From Phellopilus nigrolimitatus (Eukaryota > Basidiomycota > Agaricomycetes > Hymenochaetales > Hymenochaetaceae), in assembly GCA_021029095.1 (NCBI GenBank), contig JAJOHG010000350.1, positions 1-27,099 on the forward strand: 27,099 nt of DNA. The letters are read 5' to 3'. The notes beneath the pieces are model-generated. The model was not told the origin of the DNA and ran no database searches. It saw nothing but the letters and a program-made list of their open reading frames with translations. The translations under genes were made by a program, and so were the position numbers. Each line of letters starts with the position of its first letter. The stretch's first letter is position 1. Shown one piece after another: positions 1 through 10,711 of the stretch.

Positions 1-770
1 TTCTCGCTGTATTCCGCCTCCCATGTGCATATATTGTGCGCTGTTTTATTCAATCGCGTCATTTCCCGCTTGCCTTCAATACCCCTGTCGTGCCGGCACT
101 ACACCGGCATCGTCACCTATATTCAACCAGACGAATGTATTCCTTGCGCGTTGTACGACTCTGTTCTCGTCTGCGCTGCGTCCTCATTTGTTTTCATTTC
201 TACTTATCATCTCTATCTCCTGCACTCTACGCATCCGCCATTAACTTTAAGGCACTATCCTACCATATTATCTATTTCATGTTACATGTAGCTCTGATGC
301 ATGGTAACATTGATATTTACGTACGAGGACGATGTGCTTTATGACAACATGTCTCATGTATCTAGAGGTTTACGCAAACCTCACAAAACCGTGCCAGAGG
401 CAGCATGAGTTATAAAGAAGCAGTATAAGCGAACACGCCACTCTAATGACAACAGTTTTCTAACTCTAGGACTTATTTGCGCTGAAAGATAAGACTCGAG
501 TGCTGTCGTCTAAAACACGTGATACATTGCAGCGCGACGCGTTTCAGACACGTGACTGGATTTCATGCTTCAGCAGTGATCGAAAAAAAATCCGACACTG
601 CAATTAAACCCACGAATATAGTACGTTCACTTGTTTCGGATTACCTTACTTCATGGTTTCTGAAATGACACCAAGTGGTTGTAGTTTGATTTTATTTGAT
701 TGAATCGCACTTCCTACAGTCGCATAAGGGTCAAGAAAATGACAGTCTATTCGAGTTGACAACCAGACAA
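1..770. other. Left flank without a recognised gene
   Basis: Only short, overlapping open frames without protein-like composition are visible here. No splice-compatible exon chain was found on either strand. The left part may be the 3' flank of a gene lying outside the window. The only structured element is the CACGTG/ACGCGT/CACGTG cluster near 516-554, annotated separately. The right end is the 3' flank of the minus-strand SDHC gene, whose stop codon lies at 771-773. Confidence 0.5.
516..554. promoter_or_regulatory. CACGTG - ACGCGT - CACGTG cluster
   Basis: Two E-box palindromes (516-521 and 549-554) flank one MluI box, ACGCGT (538-543), within 39 bp. CACGTG is the core bound by bHLH factors of the Cbf1/USF type, and ACGCGT is the MBF-type cell-cycle box of fungi. 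Binding here is inferred from sequence only. The cluster is not near a start codon that I could identify, so a target gene cannot be named. A leftward gene outside the window is possible. Confidence 0.35.
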
Positions 771-1660
771 TTAAACGAAGAGGAGTGCAGCGGTGGAGAA
801 GGCAGTCGCTCCAAGGACAGCGTAACCTGACGTGTATGCGCCTTTCAATGTGAGGACTGTAGAAAATCCGATCAGTAAAAAACAATGAGGAAAGAGATTG
901 GAAGATATAAATGGAGCGAAAGACATGAAGGATGCAGATGAACACTGTAGCGAAAGACCAGACTCACATTTACCGCTGTCCCAGGCCAGATGCCTGAGCC
1001 CGTTCCAGGAGTGAAACGCGAAAGGTGCGGCGAGGAGCGCCTTACCGACATACTTGACACTTTCCGGGACGGTCGAAACGAGTTCTACAACGTCCGTGCT
1101 GGTGAAAGGAAGACCAGCAAACGGGAAAAGCACATATGAGATCGTGAAACCATAGAGCACTAACGTGTGCCATTCGTGTAGTGTAGTTGTTCAAGAGGAG
1201 AGTAAATGCGGAGTTAGCGAAGTAAGACGAAAAGCATAGTAGGCAAACAAAGGAGGTCGAACGCACAGACGCTGAGTGCAGTGCCGGTAACACGGTTGGC
1301 GATGGAGCCAACCCAGGTGAGCTGAGGCTGGTAGATGGTGAAGTGCGGGCTGTTCGGGCGGAGGACGCGCTGTGCGTTGAGAATTTCCTCCGCCTTTGCG
1401 GGCGCGAGCCTCTCTGTCTGGATTCCGCTGAATTTCGGAATGCACTTCGTTTTAAAGTCTCATATTAAATTCACAAGTGCAACGCACCGCTTCAGCACGG
1501 CAGCCCGGAGAACGGCCTGGTTGCGGGCAGCTGCAGTTGCACAAGGCATTCGTTAGCAGAAGTCCATGCTGCCTGCCAATAAATAGTACTCACCAAAGCC
1601 GGGCTGGAATACAGTGCGTCGGAAGGCAGGCGCAAGGCCGACAAGGCGTGTGCTCATCAT
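771..1660 (-). CDS. SDHC: Succinate dehydrogenase cytochrome b560 subunit (complex II, SDHC)
   Basis: Membrane anchor subunit of mitochondrial complex II; with its partner anchor it binds haem b and passes electrons from succinate to ubiquinone. Five exons: 1660-1594, 1530-1488, 1427-1267, 1159-968, 856-771, all with GT-AG introns and matching phases, giving 182 aa. The first ~45 residues look like a basic mitochondrial presequence. Then come the family motifs [18 protein letters not shown] (about residues 77-84; Ser and Arg match the quinone-site pair of bacterial SdhC) and [12 protein letters not shown] (about 139-150; contains the haem-ligand histidine). Three hydrophobic segments follow the usual SDHC plan. 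A CACGTGAC word lies about 100 bp upstream. The start used is the first of two adjacent ATGs; the second would remove one residue. No damage is seen. Confidence 0.93.
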
Positions 1661-1759
1661 TGTAGGCGGCGACGGCGACAGCGAGAACGACGGTGGAGGA
1701 ACTGAAGGAGACTATGTCCGGGTAATTACGGGTGACGAGCACTGAGTATGTCCGTGTTG

Positions 1760-1765
1760 CACGTG
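1760..1765. promoter_or_regulatory. E-box upstream of SDHC
   Basis: GTCACGTG on the minus strand, about 100 bp upstream of the SDHC start codon. It matches the RTCACGTG consensus of Cbf1-type bHLH factors, which are known regulators of mitochondrial and sulphur genes in fungi. Function here is inferred. Confidence 0.35.
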
Positions 1766-1974
1766 ACCAGTGGCGCGACCAACCAGCGAACGCGTGTTTA
1801 GAGTGTCTGCTCACACTACTGCCCAGCGAGCCATGGTTACGAAGGCGATGGCCGACGCCGACCGGCACCGAGCACGATGAGCACGACGACTTACTCAACA
1901 CCCACCGTGGCCGCGCACTTTATCAATCTCGAAAAATATTCCGCGTTTCGAACTCAGGAGGCAGTCAATCTTCA

Positions 1975-3526
1975 CTAATGTTTCTCTAATCCTCCGCGCG
2001 TCTTCGGCAGTTTCATTTGCTCTTTCTTCTGTCCCTCTTCTGCGTCTATTTCGTCTCGGAGCAGCCTGATAGCCTCGATAGCCTCGATAATCTCGTCGGT
2101 TCTGTGAGTCAAATTCAGGGCGTTCTTCGAGCAAATTTAGTGTTGTTGTTAGTGGCGTATCTATTGAACAGCAAGGGAGGTTTACATGTCGCGTCGAGCG
2201 CACTTCCGAGATTCTTTGGACTTCTCATTCAACCTCCTTTCCTGCGTTTCAATTCCCAATGACAATACAAAGACGTGTTACTGTATCTGATATCAAGACT
2301 CAAGGCGCTGGCCATCAACACCTCAGAATCTTCTCCCCTATTTGTCCGATGGCATCGAAGCGGACTTCGACCCACTATGGATCTCATCTGTGCATCGTAG
2401 GCCACGCAGAATACAGGGGTGTTCGCGGCGAGATCCACCATACCACCGACACCCACCCGGAGGCCGACAGCGCCGTACCCCCTACTTGTGCTTGTCTAGA
2501 ACGCCGCTTGTTCCAGTATTCCTCTGTACCGTCAACGACGGGCGGCGGAACGCACTGACTCCTTTCGTTCGATGACACAATATGGATTGCCAGCGAGCTT
2601 CTGGTCTCCTCGCGGGCACCCGGGCGCTGAGAGCTTTGAGGGTCACCTCAACCGCCAACTTGGCGACGACCCAGGAACGTGCGTCGAGAGCGGGAAACGG
2701 AGCTGACTATACAGTCTTGCAGTTTTTGCGGTATACTGCAGGCTCAGAGCGTGGGTTTTGCCGACCGATATACACACTGCGGCGCGCACTTTACTGGCCG
2801 ATATCGCTGACTAGCATTAGTGCATCGACCATTAGACACAAATGCACTATTTCATAAACCCTTATCGTGCTGAAGGTTTTTACGAAGCTCATGCGATGAC
2901 GCACTTGTGCTGGGTCGAGGGCTTCCGAGTCTCTCACAGCCTCGGTCGCAGTCGTATATTGAGTCTCGGCCACCCAAAACCTACGAGATCCTCGAAGATG
3001 AGAAGACGCGAAGACGTGATGGGTGGCCGCAGAGCGCTGCGTGGCATTCAATGATGTACGATCGCCATCTTCGTAGGATGATTCATCAAGCTATATCTGC
3101 TTCGTGGACGTTGTATGAAGGGGGGAAGACACGATAAGCATGCAAGTGCGTCATTTAGCCCGCCATTCATATCTGCGCTCTGGCCACAAGATGAAATGAA
3201 ACGTCTAACTCACGCTCGGCTCGGGTATTACTGGTCTCGTTCTTCTGCCTTTCTGCGTCCCCTGCCCTTCCGTGCTGTACTTACTCTTTACTCGGTCTCC
3301 GGGTATCCACCGCATGCCTTCGTACGTTTGTTACCTCTGCGGACTCTGCGGTGCACAAATTGACAGAAGCACATCGCGTTGAACGCGGCATCATTTGCGA
3401 TTCCGCCGACACTGGTGAACATGTGTAATTTGAGTTGTCACGACAAGATTGTTCAGATTTTTGTTTCTTACCTGGATGACTAGGTTGGATTAGAAGACCG
3501 TCTATGTCCGCGGGTGGCGGACCATG
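1975..3526 (-). CDS. Unrecognised multi-exon gene with charged C-terminal coiled coil (5' end unresolved)
   Basis: Not recognised. A chain of eight exons is phase-compatible throughout: 3526-3472, 3411-3335, 3090-2905, 2706-2620, 2554-2453, 2374-2322, 2236-2204, 2101-1975 (stop TAG). Together they encode about 239 residues plus an unknown N-terminus. The N-terminal half is Ser/Thr/Ala-rich. A middle part contains ARSWVVAKLAVEV and DGTEEYWNKRRS. The C-terminal ~70 residues are helical and highly charged (KILRRLNEKSKES, then DEIIEAIEAIRLLRDEIDAE), a likely coiled coil. No single long open frame spans it, so the model rests on splice-site and phase agreement. The 3334-3091 and 2904-2707 introns are long for this window and could hide exons. 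The boundary at 2453/2374 has alternatives (for example a donor six bases further on). No in-frame ATG was found, so earlier exons probably lie between 3527 and about 4020. Confidence 0.5.
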
Positions 3527-4131
3527 CTGCAATACACTCCGGTGCCGGTGCCTGTTACCGCACTTTCCCTTTGTGATTCTATTGCTTTCGCTGAGCTCTT
3601 ACCTCTCAGAAGCGCGGTGGCGCTCGCGCTGTTACCTAGTCAGTTAATCTCAAGCCATGACTACTGAAGCGGCCTCCTATGCTCGATGCTATTCTTGGGA
3701 CTGCGCACTATCCTCTGCTGTACGGGTGCTCGGATAGCTGTCTTCGTATGCATGCAATGGCAATTCGCGGGAGGACGCCTTGCATTCCGAGGGCCCTAAT
3801 CTAATCGGGCTCACCCTCGTTCCAAACAACTTACTCAACTGCCGAACGCGATGCACGCAGAAAGAAAAAAAAAACTGAATGTAGATTTGATGCCTGGACG
3901 CGTTTCCGTCTGGCGCTAGTTCTCGCCGACGAACGCGCTGCTTCGCTGGCCTGGTCTTCTTCTCCGCCACGTGCCGCTAGCGTCGCTGCCCTCGTTCTTA
4001 GCGATCGTGGGCCGACTGCGCGCGCCGGTCATATGTCTGATTTGAGGGCTGTTCCGGTGTCCTCGTCCTTCGTCCTCGTTGGCCTCGCTGGCCGGTGCCT
4101 TGGTGTTCGAAGCCGGGCGAGGCGTGTCGTC

Positions 4132-5175
4132 CCCAATCTTATCTCGCGAGCACGCGCGCCCGCGCTGACTGTATTGTGAAAGTTACCTTGTGAGTCTGGC
4201 GCTATGTATGTATGTATCCGGCACACGCACCTATTTCTGGACTTCGTCTTCGTTGCCGCGTGTTGCCTCAACGCAACTCAATGCGATGGGACGTGCAGCA
4301 GCGCACCAGCCGCGCGCGCGTCTTTTCCGTTTTCTCCAATCACGAGCAGCGTGTGCCCCTGCGGCTCCTCCCTTCTCCTTGGTTCTGCGCGGGCTGCAAA
4401 TAGCGGCTCGTGCGAGCCACTCTGGCCCGCCCGCGATCGTCCGCGCCTGCGCGCGCGTTTCGAAGCCGCCCCCAATCTTATCGTCCCAGACCTGCTGCGA
4501 TACGTATACGGTGCGGGTGCTCCCCGTGTTGCTGCGTTGTAACTACTTTTAATTGGCTCTGGCGGCGGCGCCACAAGGGCCCTTTGATGCTAGGAGAACC
4601 CTTAATCTTATCCTTGCGCGGGCGTTTCCGTGATGCGGTTAGCGCAGACGGCTTTTTTTTTTTTTTTTTTTGCTATGCCTGTTCTGCGGGACGTGCTGTA
4701 CATATGGTTCCTCTCTGAATACGAGTCGTTTTCTAGGGTCGGTTTGCATTTCCGGCTCGCTGATTCTCCCGGACAAGCTCTGCGGCGTGGACGTGGACCC
4801 ACAACAACACAAGCATGTGGTTTCTTTCGTTCCATGCATACATACACAAAATTCACACAACTCTTTCTCTCTAAATACGAATCCGGCCACTAGGTTCGGT
4901 TCCTACTATTTTTGTCGCTGGCCCGCTTGCTTCTGCGGACGGTTCGCAGCTGTTCTCCCGCCCTTTCAAGCGCAGGCAGGCAGGCGTCCAGGCAAGGCTT
5001 TCTTCGTCGGCTGGGGCCGGGTGCTAATTTTGCGTCGAGTGTTTGTTGTTCTGTTTCCTGTTTCCTGTTCCTGGCTGTTTGATGGGCGGCGCCACAACGC
5101 CACAAGGCCGCTGGCTTTGATGCTGGCGCTGGTGCTGGTGCTGGTGCTGGTGTGGCGGGCCCCCCTCAATCTTAT
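4132..5175. repeat. Degenerate dispersed repeats with AATCTTAT(C) cores
   Basis: AATCTTATC occurs at 4135-4143, 4474-4482 and 4604-4612, and AATCTTAT at 5168-5175, each preceded by a run of C. Longer similarity is present in pairs. GGCGGCGCCACAA followed by CTTTGATGCT occurs at 4564-4590 and again, interrupted, at 5085-5124. A TCTCT(A/G)AATACGA(A/G)TC block occurs at 4712-4727 and 4868-4883, each followed closely by a TAGG..TCGGTT word. CGAAGCCG precedes the first two copies. The pattern suggests an old, diverged tandem duplication. The reverse complement of the core is GATAAGATT, a GATA-factor word. Confidence 0.55.
4653..4671. repeat. Poly-T tract (19 nt)
   Basis: Uninterrupted run of 19 T between GC-rich flanks. 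It could be a poly(dA:dT) nucleosome-excluding element, or the tail of an old retroposed copy on the minus strand. Neither can be decided here. Confidence 0.8.
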
Positions 5176-5541
5176 TACCTGTGCGCATGTTGGTTGGAAT
5201 TGTTATCATCCGACGCTACCCGCAGTGGTTTCTGACGCGTGCTCGGGAGACCGTGCGGTTTTTGTTTCTGGATACGGTTTTGGGTTAGGTTCGGTTCAGC
5301 TTGGGTTGGGTTGGTTCAGGTCAGGTCAGGTCAGGTCAGGTCAGATTAGCTCGGCTCAGCTCAGTTTAGCACAGTTTAGCGCGAGCGCGAGCGCGAGCTC
5401 GAGCCCGGAGGACGTTCTGGCGCTTCTGTGCTTTCCGTCCGTGTGCCGTCCCCCGCAGACGCGCGGTTTCGCGAGATATGATTTGCGGGGAGGTGTAGGT
5501 TTGGTTCTGCACCGCACGAGCGAGCGAGCGAGCGAGCGAGT
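5120..5541. repeat. Series of short tandem repeats
   Basis: CTGGTG-type units around 5124-5152. A gradually changing array runs from about 5281 to 5405: GGTT(A/C/G)-type units pass into five AGGTC units near 5318-5343, then AGCTC/AGTTT-type units, then GCGA units. A GAGC/GAGCGA array lies near 5515-5541. The step-wise drift of the unit is typical of replication slippage with point mutation. Confidence 0.7.
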
Positions 5542-6446
5542 CACTCCCCACCCCCCGCGCGCTTCTGCGCTTCTGCGTTCTTGACTGTTCTGCCGCCCGT
5601 TCACGCGCGGGGGTAGGTTGGGAGCTCTGCGTGGTGTAGTAGTTTGGCGGGGACGGGGACCCACACGCGTGGCGGCCGCCACGAGCGCGAACGCACGAAC
5701 CAGGAAGCACGGGTGAATGGATTTACCGCGACCCCCGCACTTCGAGGGAGGAAGGCGGGGGGCGTGGTTGGTGTATCTCCGTCATGCCGTCGAGTGACGG
5801 TGATGCTGGGTCGAGCGGGGAGTCAGGTGTGTGCGACTATAGATTGGACGTGCGTGCCTGTGCCGAGGGGGAGTTTGCGTGCTGGGGAAGGGACGGACGG
5901 ACGGACAGACGGAGGGGCGAGCGTACGTGCGTGTGTGCGGGGGAGCTGGATGCAGGCGCCTGCGTAGTGCAGAAGGCGAAGGCGCGGGGGGGCTATAGAT
6001 ACGCACGCGTGCGTGCGTATGGGAGAAGGCGACTAGTCGCGGGGGGAGGGAAAACGTGTTGGCGCTTCGCGCCCCTGGCTGGGCCTTCTCTCTCCCCTTC
6101 TTTGACCCTTCTTCGCCTCTTCGGCCTTCGATGGGAGGAGGCGCGCTTTGTTTAGACGTGCGGGTCTGGGCTCGCGGTGCGGGATCGCGCTTTCTAGGCT
6201 GAGCTCGTTATCTATGTATGTAATGTGTATATGCGCGACGCGCGGTATGCCGACGGCAGTGGCCCTGGCAGGGAGGCAGGCGCGTTCTGGGACTAAATTG
6301 CAATTGTACATAGTGGGGATCGGAGAAGGCAATCTGGGCGTTCTGCTCGTTCTAGCGCGGGGCGTGCCAGGCAGACAGAGTGCAGGCTAGTGGGTAGTAG
6401 GAGTCAGAGGAAGTGGAAGTGGAAGTGGAAGCGGAAGGGCGGGCGG

Positions 6447-6731
6447 TGACGTCGTGGCACGAGCGAAGACGGGCCGGGCGCTCGGAGATGAACGCGCGCG
6501 CATTGCATTGCGCTCGCCTCAGTAATCACTCACTCACTGTATCAATCAGCGCTTCTAATAATATACGCCCACGGGCTGAACGGAAGAACGCCACACACAC
6601 TCTTCTTCTCTCTCTCGGAACTTTTTTTTTTTTGAGTTGGGTGGTGGGAAGCGGAGAGAAGATGTGTGGAAGAAAAAAATGAGTGTGTGCGTGTTGCGTG
6701 TTGCGTGGCCCCTGTCTGACTGACGACGTCA
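6447..6731. promoter_or_regulatory. Two CRE-like TGACGTC words
   Basis: TGACGTC at 6447-6453 and its inverted form GACGTCA at 6725-6731, about 280 bp apart and roughly 1 kb upstream of the gene at 7692. TGACGTC is the core of CREB/ATF-type bZIP sites. Any role is inferred. Confidence 0.3.
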
Positions 6732-7515
6732 CCGGCGCTGAGGCTGCGTATGCGGACAGAGACCGATCCGTGCTGGGTGTGAGCGTGTACGGCATCGGCT
6801 TTGGGCAGGGATCGCCCGCGCGACCGCGATCTCGACCTCGACCGCAGTCCGAGGACCATGGACGCAAAAAGGGGGCGTGCGCGGTCGACGACGACGCACG
6901 ACACGACGACGCGCGCCATGTGTTTCCGGGTGGAAAAAGGCCTTCCGCAAGAGAAATAAGGCGGAAATAAAAATAAAGGCCTAGTTTTGGGGGTGTGCAG
7001 CTGCGCGTAATGGCGAGCGAGCGAGAACTGGATTTCGTTATCTGTTTCTGGATTCTGTTATTGGAAGCGGGCGGGAGCAAAATAGAAAAAGAGACGTGGG
7101 CCACGTTCGGCCACGAGGGGCTGGTCGCGTAGGAGCCGGCCCTAAAGAGGCGTTTAGACCCTGGGGGGACCCTGAGACCCGAGAGGGACCCTGGAGAATA
7201 GGATGGGTTACATAAGAGGGTGGGTCTGGCCCATCTTTGGAAGCCGGCGGCGGTGCGACGCGGGCAGCGGTTGAGCTCATGCTAACGTACTCGGCCGTTC
7301 ACGACGACCACCCCCGAACGCTGCACGCGATACTTATCCCCGGCAACGGCAAGCACAATGCCAATGCGTTCTCCGCGTACCCGCCCCCCGCAGGCCGCGA
7401 CCCGCGGTCTTTTTTTCGCTTTTTCCCCGGCACCACCCCGTCGGCTAGCCGACCTCCTGCTCTTATTTACCTACGCGCGCTGCCTTCCCTTTGTGCGCTG
7501 CCTCTCCTGTCCTGT

Positions 7516-7521
7516 TATAAA
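7516..7521 (+). promoter_or_regulatory. TATA box of the DUF6699-like gene
   Basis: TATAAA lies 170 bp upstream of the ATG at 7692. A pyrimidine-rich stretch follows 30-60 bp downstream, where transcription would be expected to start. This implies a 5' UTR of roughly 120-145 nt. Confidence 0.55.
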
Positions 7522-7691
7522 GCCAGCCCTTCAGGAGCTTCCTCCCGCTTCCCATCTCTCCTCCCCTCAACACGACATATAACGATCCTCCGCACACACA
7601 CTCTCGTACCCGTACCCGTACCCCGTCTGGCCGTCGCCTGTATTATTCATTCATCACACCCCCCTCGCCAACCGCCAGCACACACCCCATC

Positions 7692-8816
7692 ATGCTCTCC
7701 AGCGCCCGCCGCCCCGCCCCGCCCCTCGACGCGCGCGACGCGTACTACCACGACGCCATCTCCCGCAAGCGCTCCCGCTCCCTCGGCGGCAACATGGCCG
7801 TCCCCATGGGCTCCGCCTACTCAGAGCCCCGCGCCTCCTCGTCCCACCGCCGCACCGCTTCGGGCCCCTACCACCCCGCCCCCGCCGTCCACCCCCAGCG
7901 CGACGCGTACGAGCGCGGCCTTTTCCGCGAGGAGCGCGGCCGCAGCAGCAGCCACGGCCACGGCTCCGGTGAGTCCCTCGCTTGCGGCGCTGCCTGTTTG
8001 GCGAACGCGCACTGACTTTTGGCGACGCAGTCGGCCGCCACCACTCCGACTTCGTCCCCGTGAACATCGCCGCATCAGCCTCCGCGCCCGAGCGCCCGCA
8101 CAACCCGCGCCGCGCGACCTGGCAGGCCCCCTCCAGTGCGCCTTCCTCCCTTCCCTCCTCCCCGCGCGCGTGCGTTGCCAAACTAAAGAACCCCACACAC
8201 TCACACAGACTCGGCGCCCTTCGCGCCCGCCGTCAAAATCCACCGCGCGCTCGCGTGCACCGCCCGCGCCCCCGCGCTGCTCTACGACGTCGTGCACGCC
8301 CCCGCACACAACAACATCCTCGCGTCGCCCGCGCCGCCCGCGGGCTCCTCGCTCGCGCACTCCCTCACCTCCGTCTTCCGCAGCAAGGCCGCCGCGGCGC
8401 ACCCGCTCCCCGCGCACACGCTCGCGCTGCCCGCGACGCGGCCCTTCGTGCCCGCGCTCGCGCTCGCGCTGCCGCCCGCGCTCGGGCTGCCCGCCGAGTG
8501 GGCCGTGCGCGCCGCGAGCCTCAGCGCGACGGACCCCGCGCACACCGCGCTCACGAACCTCGACGTGCTGCACGCGGTGCACGCCGCGCTGCGCACGCCC
8601 GTCGCGCGCCGCGAGTGGGACGCGCTCGGCGCGGGCAGCGCCGCGCAGAAGCGCGTCGCGGAGGCGTACAAGCGCCGCTGCGAGGCGCTCGGCGGCGCAC
8701 AGCGCGAGTGGGACGCCGGCGTGCGCCGCAGCGACTTCCTCTGTGGCCGCACCGTCCTGTGGGGCGTCGAGTGCCGCAGCGACGGCCGCTGCGAGCTCGT
8801 GTTCGGCAAGCCGTGA
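7692..8816 (+). CDS. DUF6699-like basidiomycete protein
   Basis: Three exons (7692-7968, 8031-8135, 8209-8816), GT-AG introns, 329 aa. Residues 1 to about 140 are low-complexity, rich in Arg, Ser, Pro and His. The C-terminal ~190 residues form a compact domain with ALLYDVVHAP, then LPATRPFVPAL, TNLDVLHAVHAALR, VAEAYKRR and DFLCGRTVLWGVE. This order matches the DUF6699 domain common in Agaricomycetes as I remember it; no biochemical function is known. Third codon positions are almost all G or C, unlike the genes to the right. The long GC-rich upstream region with a TATA box suggests a dedicated promoter. The family call rests on motif memory only. Confidence 0.75.
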
Positions 8817-10711
8817 GCTGGACTTTTATTGGACGTTTACGGACAGTTGTACCACTCCCCCCTCCTCATTTATCCTAACTTCAAACCACCTACGGACTGG
8901 GACACTCGCGTTTTCTTCTCTATATGTGGCATACGAATCACCTTCCCCCCTCCCACCTTTTTCTGCTCCTCCCCCTCGTGTTTTCTTGGATTTCTTGACT
9001 GGTTTTGCTCGCTTTTCTCCTTCTTTTTCGCTGTAAGATATCGCTATTGCTATATTTCTCCTCGAGGCGCCGCTCTGCGCCGCCCCTATGCCGTCTCCCT
9101 CCTGCCTCTATGAGTCCTCTTTCGCGGTTCCTTGCTTAACGGGTTTTGTCTTGTCTTGTCTTTCGTTCGCGGGCTGTTCGTGCCCGCTTTTTTTTCTTTC
9201 TCTATGTACCTCGTTTCTTTCCCTTTCCCCTCCTCTTTTCTCCTTTCTCGTGGAGAAAGAGGGGGCAAAAAATTATCATACATAGCTCTTCGCACGTTAA
9301 CTTTTCTTTTCTTCCCTTTCTTTTCTTTTCTTTGTTCGTTGCCTTTTCTTTGCTTTTTGCTCTTTGCTCTTTGCTCTTTTTGTGCTGTGGACTACTAAAG
9401 GACTAAAGACCCCAAAAAATCATTCGGAATGTATAGATGACTATATGCACGTTTATGGCAGAACACGAGACACGTATGCTTATGCTCATGCTCATGCTCA
9501 TGCTCATGCTCATGCTTGTGCTTGCGCTTGTGGTAAGAGGTGCGGCTTGGCTCGGTGGAGCACGTAGCTAAGAAAGGGACCGGCGCAGGTGCGGACGCGG
9601 GCGCCCAGGGCACACACGTACGTACGTATAGCACCGGAGCACCGAAGGAGCTGCTGCAGAAAGAGGGCGCGGACGCGATCAGATCAGGACACGCGGCGGG
9701 CGCAGATGATCACAAAAGTGGCACCACAGCTGGGCTGTCTTTGCCATAAAATGCAAGTGGCTGCATACATTGTACATATCATATGATGGGATAGCTGCAC
9801 AGTTGCGTGGGTTGCGTAACCGAGGGTAATAGAAGCCCCCTGCGGGACGTGTATAATAGAAGAACTTGGGCTGGAAGAGGCGTTCTGTCGGGTTTCTGCT
9901 GCAGCGATTGGGGCCAGCGGTGAGTCACGCATGGCGTGGCGGCGTGCGTGGCGCTGATTGATGCTGATGGTGGACGCACGGCCGGACGGGGAGTGCGAGT
10001 AAGCCAGTGACTAGTGGTCCGGATACTGATACGTGATTGTGATGTGTGATTGTGAATGTGATTGTGGGCAGCGAGGATCGGAAACGGAGAAGCGCGGCGC
10101 ACGTGCGGGGTGTGGGAGGAGAGGCGGGATGGGATAATGGGATAGAGGGATGACGGGATGACGGGATGAAGGGGCGAAGGCTGGGAACGGGTGATGGGAG
10201 CGGTGGCGTGGTTGGAGCTTGGATGGCAGATGCGGGCGCAACAATAAATACATGCGACAGGTGGAGACAGATGGTGGAAAAACGAAGATGTGGAAAAGAG
10301 CACGGAGAAAGCAGAGAAAAGCAGAGCTGGAAACGAAATTGCGAGGAAAGGTCGATCGATCGATTGGCGGACGAAAGAAATGGGTCGATAGATGCGGATG
10401 CGGGACGGGGATATATGCACAATGATAGGTGAGCGAATAACGAGACAGTGGACACAGCAAAAAAGAAAACGGGGACGGAAACGAAACCGAAAACAGGAAG
10501 ACGATGAAGACGCGATGACGACGAGAGCGGGCGTAAGATGCGCGTAAATAGGGTAGGGGAAAGTAGGGAGAGGCGATGTCGGAGAGAGAGCGAGGAAGCA
10601 TAGTGTCGCAGCTGGTGGGCTGTGAGGTATCAGGATGCGGTGGAGGTGCATAGAGTGGTCTGGGTATCCAGCAATCCGGGTATACGGAGACGGGAGGCGG
10701 GGGACGGGCGC
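8817..10711. other. Spacer between convergent genes, simple-sequence rich
   Basis: Contains the 3' flanks of the DUF6699-like gene and of the minus-strand metacaspase. The left part is strongly pyrimidine-rich on the plus strand (CTTTT/TTCTTT runs, about 8990-9390), and a purine-rich mirror follows at about 10080-10600. Long open frames on the minus strand between 9779 and 10910 are explained by this base skew. I see no gene. Confidence 0.6.
9475..9533. repeat. ATGCTC hexanucleotide array
   Basis: About nine to ten hexamer units. The centre is perfect ATGCTC; the ends decay to ATGCTT, GTGCTT and GCGCTT. It lies in the convergent intergenic spacer, not in a coding region. Confidence 0.85.

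Larger units (their letters stand above)
3527..7691. other. Long GC-rich, repeat-rich spacer without a convincing gene
   Basis: About 4.1 kb. The first ~500 bp may contain 5' exons of the minus-strand unknown gene. From about 4050 onward, long open frames appear on both strands, but they are driven by GC content and simple repeats and have unstable composition. Visible elements are a 19-nt poly-T tract, degenerate dispersed repeats ending in AATCTTAT, and several short tandem repeats (CTGGTG, AGGTC, GCGA, GGAC, GGAAGT types). There are two TGACGTC words, a triplet of GACCCTG words (7157, 7168, 7187) and the TATA box of the gene at 7692. The right part is presumably its promoter and 5' UTR. 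Confidence 0.5.

Noticed and set aside
4670..5584. 304-codon plus-strand open frame
   Set aside because: Spans poly-T flanks and several microsatellites; its sequence is dictated by the repeats and no family motif appears.
7821..8582. 253-codon minus-strand frame of Gly/Arg/Ala
   Set aside because: Antisense shadow of the GC-rich DUF6699-like coding region; no splice sites or motifs.
7237..9036. 599-codon open frame on the plus strand
   Set aside because: It runs out of frame across the exons and introns of the DUF6699-like gene. Its composition (Arg/Ser/Pro/Ala only) is a by-product of extreme GC content.
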